DNA from: JAVBOP01 sp031550405
Lineage (GTDB): Bacteria > Bacteroidota > Ignavibacteria > Kapaibacteriales > UBA2268
Assembly: GCA_031550405.1 (NCBI GenBank)
Contig: JAVBOP010000047.1
Location: 1 to 11,723, forward strand
Direction of reading: 5' to 3'
DNA length: 11,723 nucleotides
Shown: positions 7,029 to 11,723 of the stretch, one piece after another
How positions within the stretch are numbered: the stretch's first letter is position 1
How the letters are laid out: every line of letters begins with the position of its first letter
Made by a program: the position numbers and the translations under genes
The notes under the pieces: model-generated
What the model was told of the DNA's origin: nothing
Database searches by the model: none
The model's input: only the letters and a program-made list of their open reading frames with translations

Positions 7029-8003
7029 TTAGAGAATGACTTTGGTCTGCAAATAATTTTGTATATAATCTGCTGCTGCGTCTTCCATAGATGTAAATTT
7101 CCAGTCACGTCCAAGCTTGTTAAGTAATTTATTTGTATCAGCTTGCGTAAAATATTGATATTGTTTTTTCAGCTCGTCCGGCATATCAATATACTGTATG
7201 TTCGGTATCCTGTTCATAGCCGCAAAAACAGCATTCGCCAAATCATTCCACGTTCTAGCCTCGCCTGTTCCGAGATTGTAAATTCCGTAAAAATCGTTGC
7301 CATTCAAAGCTTTCCACAAAATTTCCGTGCAATCTTTCACATAAATAAAATCGCGCTTTTGTCCGCCATTTCCATAATTTGGATCGTAAGATTTAAACAA
7401 ATTGACCTTGCCAGTTTCTTGAATTTGCTCAAATGCCTTGCAAAACATACTCCGCATGCCGCCTTTGTGCTGTTCGTTTGGACCAAAGACATTGAAAAAT
7501 TTTATACCTGTAACTCTTGTGTCAAATTTATGATTCACAATCCACATGTCAAAAAGATGTTTCGATAAACCATAGCAATTTAAAGGAGTTATGTTGTCTA
7601 TAGTTTCGTCTGAATACCCATTATTCCCATCACCATAAGTTGCTGCACTCGAAGCATAAATGAATTTTATTTCATTTTTTAAAGCAAATGTTGCAAGCTC
7701 TTTTGAATATAAAAAATTATTATCCATCAAATAGTCAGCATTTTTTTCTGTCGTTGCTGAACATGCTCCAAGATGAATTATCGCTTCAATTCTAATGTTT
7801 ACGCTATTGAAATAGCCTTCTTTGAGCAATTCGCGAAATTTATTTTTATGTATAAATTCAGAAAAATGCTTATTGGAAAGATTTTTCCACTTATCGCCCG
7901 AACCGAGCGAATCAACCAGCAAAATATCTTTTTTCCCATTTTCATTCAATTTAGCCAAAAAACAAGAACCAATAAAGCCCGCTCCGCCTGTCAGAATAAT
8001 CAT
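7029..8003 (-). CDS. hldD: ADP-L-glycero-D-manno-heptose 6-epimerase
   Basis: Last step in making ADP-L-glycero-beta-D-manno-heptose: inverts C6 of ADP-D-glycero-D-manno-heptose in the cytoplasm, supplying heptose for the lipopolysaccharide inner core. Read from ATG 8003 it has 324 residues, the normal size, and opens with MIILTGGAGFIGS, the Rossmann motif. Further marks are LLVDSLGSGDKWKNL (29-42, the family's nucleotide-binding loop with Asp31 and Lys38), HLGACSATTE (77-86, a signature of this epimerase), ASSAATYGDG (117-126) and Tyr144/Lys148 (YGLSK). FFNVFGPNEQHKGGM (169-183) and KRDFIYVKD (216-224) complete the match. The frame stays open another 22 codons to an ATG at 8069, but that extension is not family-like and has no ribosome site, so I reject it. 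It lies 69 bases downstream of the RHS-like gene and could be partly co-transcribed with it; its own terminator follows. Confidence 0.93.
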   Translation of the reverse strand: MIILTGGAGFIGSCFLAKLNENGKKDILLVDSLGSGDKWKNLSNKHFSEFIHKNKFRELLKEGYFNSVNIRIEAIIHLGACSATTEKNADYLMDNNFLYSKELATFALKNEIKFIYASSAATYGDGNNGYSDETIDNITPLNCYGLSKHLFDMWIVNHKFDTRVTGIKFFNVFGPNEQHKGGMRSMFCKAFEQIQETGKVNLFKSYDPNYGNGGQKRDFIYVKDCTEILWKALNGNDFYGIYNLGTGEARTWNDLANAVFAAMNRIPNIQYIDMPDELKKQYQYFTQADTNKLLNKLGRDWKFTSMEDAAADYIQNYLQTKVIL

Positions 8004-8044
8004 AATTTTACTCAAGCAAGTTATTTTTAAAAATGTAATATAGC

Positions 8045-8064
8045 AAAAAAAAGAAGATTTCTCT
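8045..8064 (-). terminator. Weak possible terminator after the RHS-like gene
   Basis: On the minus strand AGAGAA / TTCTTT around ATC can pair (six pairs including one G-U), running into a U8 tract (A run at 8045-8052). The stem is short and AT-rich, so it may only attenuate read-through into hldD. Confidence 0.2.
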
Positions 8065-8072
8065 TTCATTAT

Positions 8073-11000
8073 CTATTTATAACATGGAAGAAGTTGACGG
8101 TAAGTTGGATGTATTGGTAGCGATAGCAAGGTGTTGCGCAAAATATCAAAAGGCGGAATTAATTCAATTTTATTTTGAATGTAGCGCGACTTTCCAAGAG
8201 AATATGTTTGTGGCGTTGCAAATAAAATTATGCCATAAATGTTGGATTTATTCAGCTTATTTATAGCGTTTTGTGAATTAATTTCGTCGAAATCATCATG
8301 AATTTCTGGAGTATACTGTAAAAAATAATCTTTAAGTGTATATGCTGTATCTCTTTGTATTTCCAGAATTTGCAATATTTTATCAATTTCATTTGATAGA
8401 GTTGAATTTTCTAATTTCATGAAATTAGTTACCATTTTGTTGTTAATTGCATGGCTGATAATTTGATTATTGTCTTTTGAAAAATTCAACTCATAAAGCC
8501 TTTTAAAATCAGGATTTATCAATTTTTCTAATATCATTGCATAAAAATTATTATTTATAGAATCTGTATTTTGCACATAATTGGTTAATTTAATTTTATC
8601 TAACAATGAGCTTATATGTTGGCGAGGAAAGCACAACTTGGCATTTTCCAAGTTAGAACTTAAGCCTTGGCAATGTTTAATTATCGTTGTCCTAATGTCT
8701 TTTTGCAAAATATCCGCTTTTATCAACTTGACTCCTAAATCATGTTCGATTTGCTGATTTAACATGTAATTAAATAAATTATTATCAAAATCAGCAGAAA
8801 TTACAGGAATAAAATTTATATTAGGCTTTGCGAAAATAAACTCCGCAGGATTTTTTATTGCCAGCCCATGGTTTGTATAATTCAGATTATCTATCTGTAA
8901 ATTTAGGTACTTATCAAATTCGTTATATTGGAAATCAAATGCTGGACGGCAATTGAATCGAGCAAAACTGTTAAAAGTATGATTTAGATTGTTCGTAATG
9001 TCATTTTTTATCAACTCTTTGTAAGAATAAATATTTTCTTCATTATTATGCTCATTAATACTAGAATTTAAAATATTTTCCGCAATCATCATTTCGCGTG
9101 ATTTTTCAATATCTGCCTTTTTCTTCTTTTTGTTAATTTCGTTAATATCATAGGTATATGGGTTTTGTCCTAAAATTTCAGATTGCTTGTTGAGCTGCAT
9201 AAATCTATATAATTTAGGATGATACACTTTATTTCCATTGAAAAAAAACAAACCTGAATGTGAATCATAATATGAATTTTTTGTGATTTGAAATGCAGTA
9301 TTATGCAGCTGAGGATATAATTCAAACGGAATGCTGTCAATAATTTTTCCTTTATTATTTATGACATATCGCAAATTACCGAGCAGATTATAGTGCAAAA
9401 ATCCTGTAGTATCGCAATTTATTGCCGCTAAAGGTGCCGTATTATGCGGCGAAATCACTGAAATCATCTCGCACGATGACGAAGTAATGCAAATCGGATT
9501 AGGTTCAAACTTATCGCTTTGCAATATGGAAATATCCGATATTATCGTCGTATCTTCAGCAATTAAAGCAGTTAGCCAGCCGTTTGTATTATAATAGTAT
9601 TTGCAAATATTCATGCCATTTTTATTGTATTCCACAAGCCGATTAAAAGCATCATAAATATAAGTGCTGGTATCGTTATGTTCTATAATTTTCATAATGT
9701 TACCATGCTGATCATAGTCAATTTGCATATCGTTGCAATGCACAAGCTGCCATATTTTATCGTAGTAAAATTTAATCGTATCTGTAGAATTAATGATAAA
9801 TTCTATATTGCTAAGAGTATCAAAAATAATCTCTTGAGCAGAATTATGAATTTTTTTTAATTTGTTATGTATATATTCAAAATGCGTAGTATCGTTATTA
9901 TTAACAATAAATTTAATATTACCCAGTAAGTCATATTCTATAATTTCGTCTGAAATAACAGTATTTAGCAGCTTGATTTTTTGCTGCGTTAATCTATTTA
10001 AATAATCGTATTTATAAGTTGTTAGAGCAATATTACCGGTATTTTTTGACAAGATATTGCCAAAATTATCTCTATTGAATAAATAGATATTATTTTTAAA
10101 ATCACGAACTGTATTAATTGTGCCATTTTGATAATTATAATTTAATGCAAAAGTATTATTGATATTTAAATTTGTTATTATATTATCATAGTATGATGGA
10201 GCTATCTTTATGTAATTATAAGGTGTTGCAATTTCAGCAAGCGATATGGAATTGTTGCCTAAATATTTATAATATTCGTCAAATTCAAAGGAATTATACT
10301 TGACATTGCTCGAGCAACTGTTGTTTTGCGAATAATTAACCGTATTTACACAATTTTCCGTATGGATTTCCCTTACTCTATTAATCTCATCGTATGAAAA
10401 ATTTACCGTCGCGCTTCCATTATCATACAAAATCAGATTTCCTGCAAAGTCAAAATAAGTCGAATTTTTGCCACTCAATAGTAAATTTGCATTGCGAATA
10501 CGATTTTTACGAGAATATGTAAAATCTGCTATCTTATTGCTGTTAAACAGGATAGTATCAATATAGTTTGTGGAATTATAGACAAAAACGGTGGATTCAT
10601 TTCCAATATAATTATGGCGATTGTCATAATTTTTTTTTTCAAAAACATCGCCATTCAAAGCATAAGAAGTAATAAAATGACTTTTAGGATTAAGATATTT
10701 TAATGCTATAACATCGCCATTCGAATATTTAATATTGCTTATTTGCGAAATAATCGACGACTTTATACTGTCATAAGTATATTTATTAAAAATATTTGCC
10801 TTGAACAATGAAAAAATATTCATAAAATTATCAAACTGCGCATTGTAAATAGTATCGCGAGTTTTTTTACTAATAATTCTATTATTTAAAAGCAAGTTAT
10901 TATATTCAAAAACGGAAGTATCGCTATTAATATTTTGTTGAAGAATCGCTCCAGCAGGCGAATATTGCCAATTTTTATCTGTTGCAAAAAACATTTGCTC

Positions 11001-11723
11001 ACGTGTAAGCCTTAGATATTTATCATAATTATAATTAACCAGACTGTTATTATATTGAATCGTCTCCAACATCGTATTTCTAAAATTAAAATTTATTTTA
11101 TATTTTGGAAAAATTAATGATTTTACAATATTATTTTCGTCATAATCAAATTTGATTTCAGTTCCATTTTCATCCGTTCGTGCAATTAGATTTCCAATGT
11201 TGTCATAATCGTATCTTATTGAATCTGTTTGACTTATATGAGAAAAATAAACAGTCTGAGGCAAATTGTTTTCATTATACAGATATCTGAGAGTTGCATT
11301 GTTGGAATTTATTTTTGATAAATTTGAATTATTGTCATACTCATAATTATAGAACAAACCTTTATTATTAGAATAATAGGATTTTCGTCCTAAGGCATCG
11401 TAAGTACAGTTGGTTACAATATCGTATTCCATCGTTTGAATAATTTCATCAAAGTCATTTTTATTAAGATTTTTATAATTAATGCCCGCAGAAAAATATT
11501 CAATTTCTCCAGTTTTTGGATATCTAATTTCAATAGAATCTATCGTGGAATTGATCTGTGAAATTCTATTCAAAGTATCTCTAAAAATCTGTAAGTAGAT
11601 TAAATCACTGTCAATTAATGATAATTGTTTATTTGCATCATATTTAAAATTAATATTAATATTTTCTTCATTTGTGCAAGATTTCAACAAAGAATTTAAA
11701 TAATAATCGAAATATACGGAATC
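8073..11723 (-). CDS. RHS/YD-repeat protein with unrecognised C-terminal domain (5' end outside window)
   Basis: The frame is open to the right edge, so the N-terminus is missing; the TTG near 11690 is an internal leucine, not a start. About 1216 residues are visible. Residue numbers here count from that leucine. From the edge to about residue 800 there are irregular YD repeats of the form Y-x-YD-x-x-(G/N)-R/N-L, such as CTYDALGRKSYY, YDYDNIGNLIAR, YKYDYLNRLTQQ (about 560), YIYDAFNRLVEY (about 680) and YNLLGNLRYV. At about 805-850 comes the element that closes RHS cores: YYDSHSGLFFFNGNKVYHP...YRFMQLNKQ...GQNPYTY. In related proteins such repeats build a large secreted or surface shell around a C-terminal toxin. 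Here the usual DPxGL self-cleavage site is absent. After a lysine run (INKKKKKADIEK) follow about 345 residues rich in N, I and K with no motif I recognise. The gene is very AT-rich compared with nrdJ. Signal peptide and anchor cannot be judged. Confidence 0.85.
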   Translation of the reverse strand, partial: DSVYFDYYLNSLLKSCTNEENININFKYDANKQLSLIDSDLIYLQIFRDTLNRISQINSTIDSIEIRYPKTGEIEYFSAGINYKNLNKNDFDEIIQTMEYDIVTNCTYDALGRKSYYSNNKGLFYNYEYDNNSNLSKINSNNATLRYLYNENNLPQTVYFSHISQTDSIRYDYDNIGNLIARTDENGTEIKFDYDENNIVKSLIFPKYKINFNFRNTMLETIQYNNSLVNYNYDKYLRLTREQMFFATDKNWQYSPAGAILQQNINSDTSVFEYNNLLLNNRIISKKTRDTIYNAQFDNFMNIFSLFKANIFNKYTYDSIKSSIISQISNIKYSNGDVIALKYLNPKSHFITSYALNGDVFEKKNYDNRHNYIGNESTVFVYNSTNYIDTILFNSNKIADFTYSRKNRIRNANLLLSGKNSTYFDFAGNLILYDNGSATVNFSYDEINRVREIHTENCVNTVNYSQNNSCSSNVKYNSFEFDEYYKYLGNNSISLAEIATPYNYIKIAPSYYDNIITNLNINNTFALNYNYQNGTINTVRDFKNNIYLFNRDNFGNILSKNTGNIALTTYKYDYLNRLTQQKIKLLNTVISDEIIEYDLLGNIKFIVNNNDTTHFEYIHNKLKKIHNSAQEIIFDTLSNIEFIINSTDTIKFYYDKIWQLVHCNDMQIDYDQHGNIMKIIEHNDTSTYIYDAFNRLVEYNKNGMNICKYYYNTNGWLTALIAEDTTIISDISILQSDKFEPNPICITSSSCEMISVISPHNTAPLAAINCDTTGFLHYNLLGNLRYVINNKGKIIDSIPFELYPQLHNTAFQITKNSYYDSHSGLFFFNGNKVYHPKLYRFMQLNKQSEILGQNPYTYDINEINKKKKKADIEKSREMMIAENILNSSINEHNNEENIYSYKELIKNDITNNLNHTFNSFARFNCRPAFDFQYNEFDKYLNLQIDNLNYTNHGLAIKNPAEFIFAKPNINFIPVISADFDNNLFNYMLNQQIEHDLGVKLIKADILQKDIRTTIIKHCQGLSSNLENAKLCFPRQHISSLLDKIKLTNYVQNTDSINNNFYAMILEKLINPDFKRLYELNFSKDNNQIISHAINNKMVTNFMKLENSTLSNEIDKILQILEIQRDTAYTLKDYFLQYTPEIHDDFDEINSQNAINKLNKSNIYGIILFATPQTYSLGKSRYIQNKIELIPPFDILRNTLLSLPIHPTYRQLLPCYK

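Noticed and set aside
7143..7568. Plus-strand open frame of 141 codons
   Set aside because: Antisense to hldD over its conserved motifs; no independent support.
8004..8069. Extended start of hldD at 8069
   Set aside because: The added 22 residues precede the Rossmann motif that normally begins the protein, and no ribosome site is present.
11688..11690. TTG start for the RHS-like gene
   Set aside because: The frame remains open with YD-like residues (DSVYFDYYLN) to the window edge, so the gene begins outside.
1..11723. tRNA, rRNA, CRISPR arrays, transposases
   Set aside because: No cloverleaf-like conserved T-loop context, no regularly spaced repeats, and no transposase or integrase motifs were seen on either strand.

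Overview
The window reads as a piece of an AT-rich, Gram-negative bacterial chromosome. A Bacteroidota/Chlorobiota-type (FCB group) host is my best guess. An ADP-heptose epimerase implies lipopolysaccharide with heptose in the core, and nrdJ has a TAnnTTTG promoter-like element of the Bacteroidota type upstream. The taxon is an inference; nothing here fixes it. Base composition is uneven: nrdJ is visibly richer in G+C than the very AT-rich genes at both ends.

Left part (1-1581, plus strand): one gene that appears to be split by a frameshift. The first reading frame (from 255) encodes a short N-terminus, one transmembrane helix and a charged, probably coiled-coil stretch. The second frame (to 1581) continues with a domain resembling the C-terminal sugar-phosphate sensor of DeoR-family regulators. 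No helix-turn-helix is present. This membrane-anchored DeoR-like sensor is the most unusual architecture in the window.

Middle (1710-5222, minus strand): a complete class II, adenosylcobalamin-dependent ribonucleotide reductase (nrdJ, 1170 aa). A probable intrinsic terminator lies beyond it, between the two convergent genes. Upstream is a 714-base stretch (5223-5936) with no convincing gene; it holds the nrdJ promoter candidate, one copy of a 23-base repeat, and short readable frames that may be remnants.

Right part (5937-11723, minus strand): in transcription order, a very large YD-repeat (RHS-like) protein that enters from beyond the right edge, then hldD (ADP-L-glycero-D-manno-heptose 6-epimerase), then an extended short-chain dehydrogenase/reductase. 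hldD ends at a clear hairpin plus U-run, so the reductase downstream is probably transcribed separately. The RHS-like protein ends in about 345 residues of unrecognised sequence after its core-closing motif. It is directly followed by hldD, so no immunity gene sits where one would be expected for a polymorphic toxin.

Apart from possible surface roles for hldD and the RHS-like protein, the genes do not form an obvious single pathway. nrdJ and hldD are housekeeping functions. The two candidates for something undescribed are the membrane-tethered DeoR-like sensor and the RHS-like protein's C-terminal domain.
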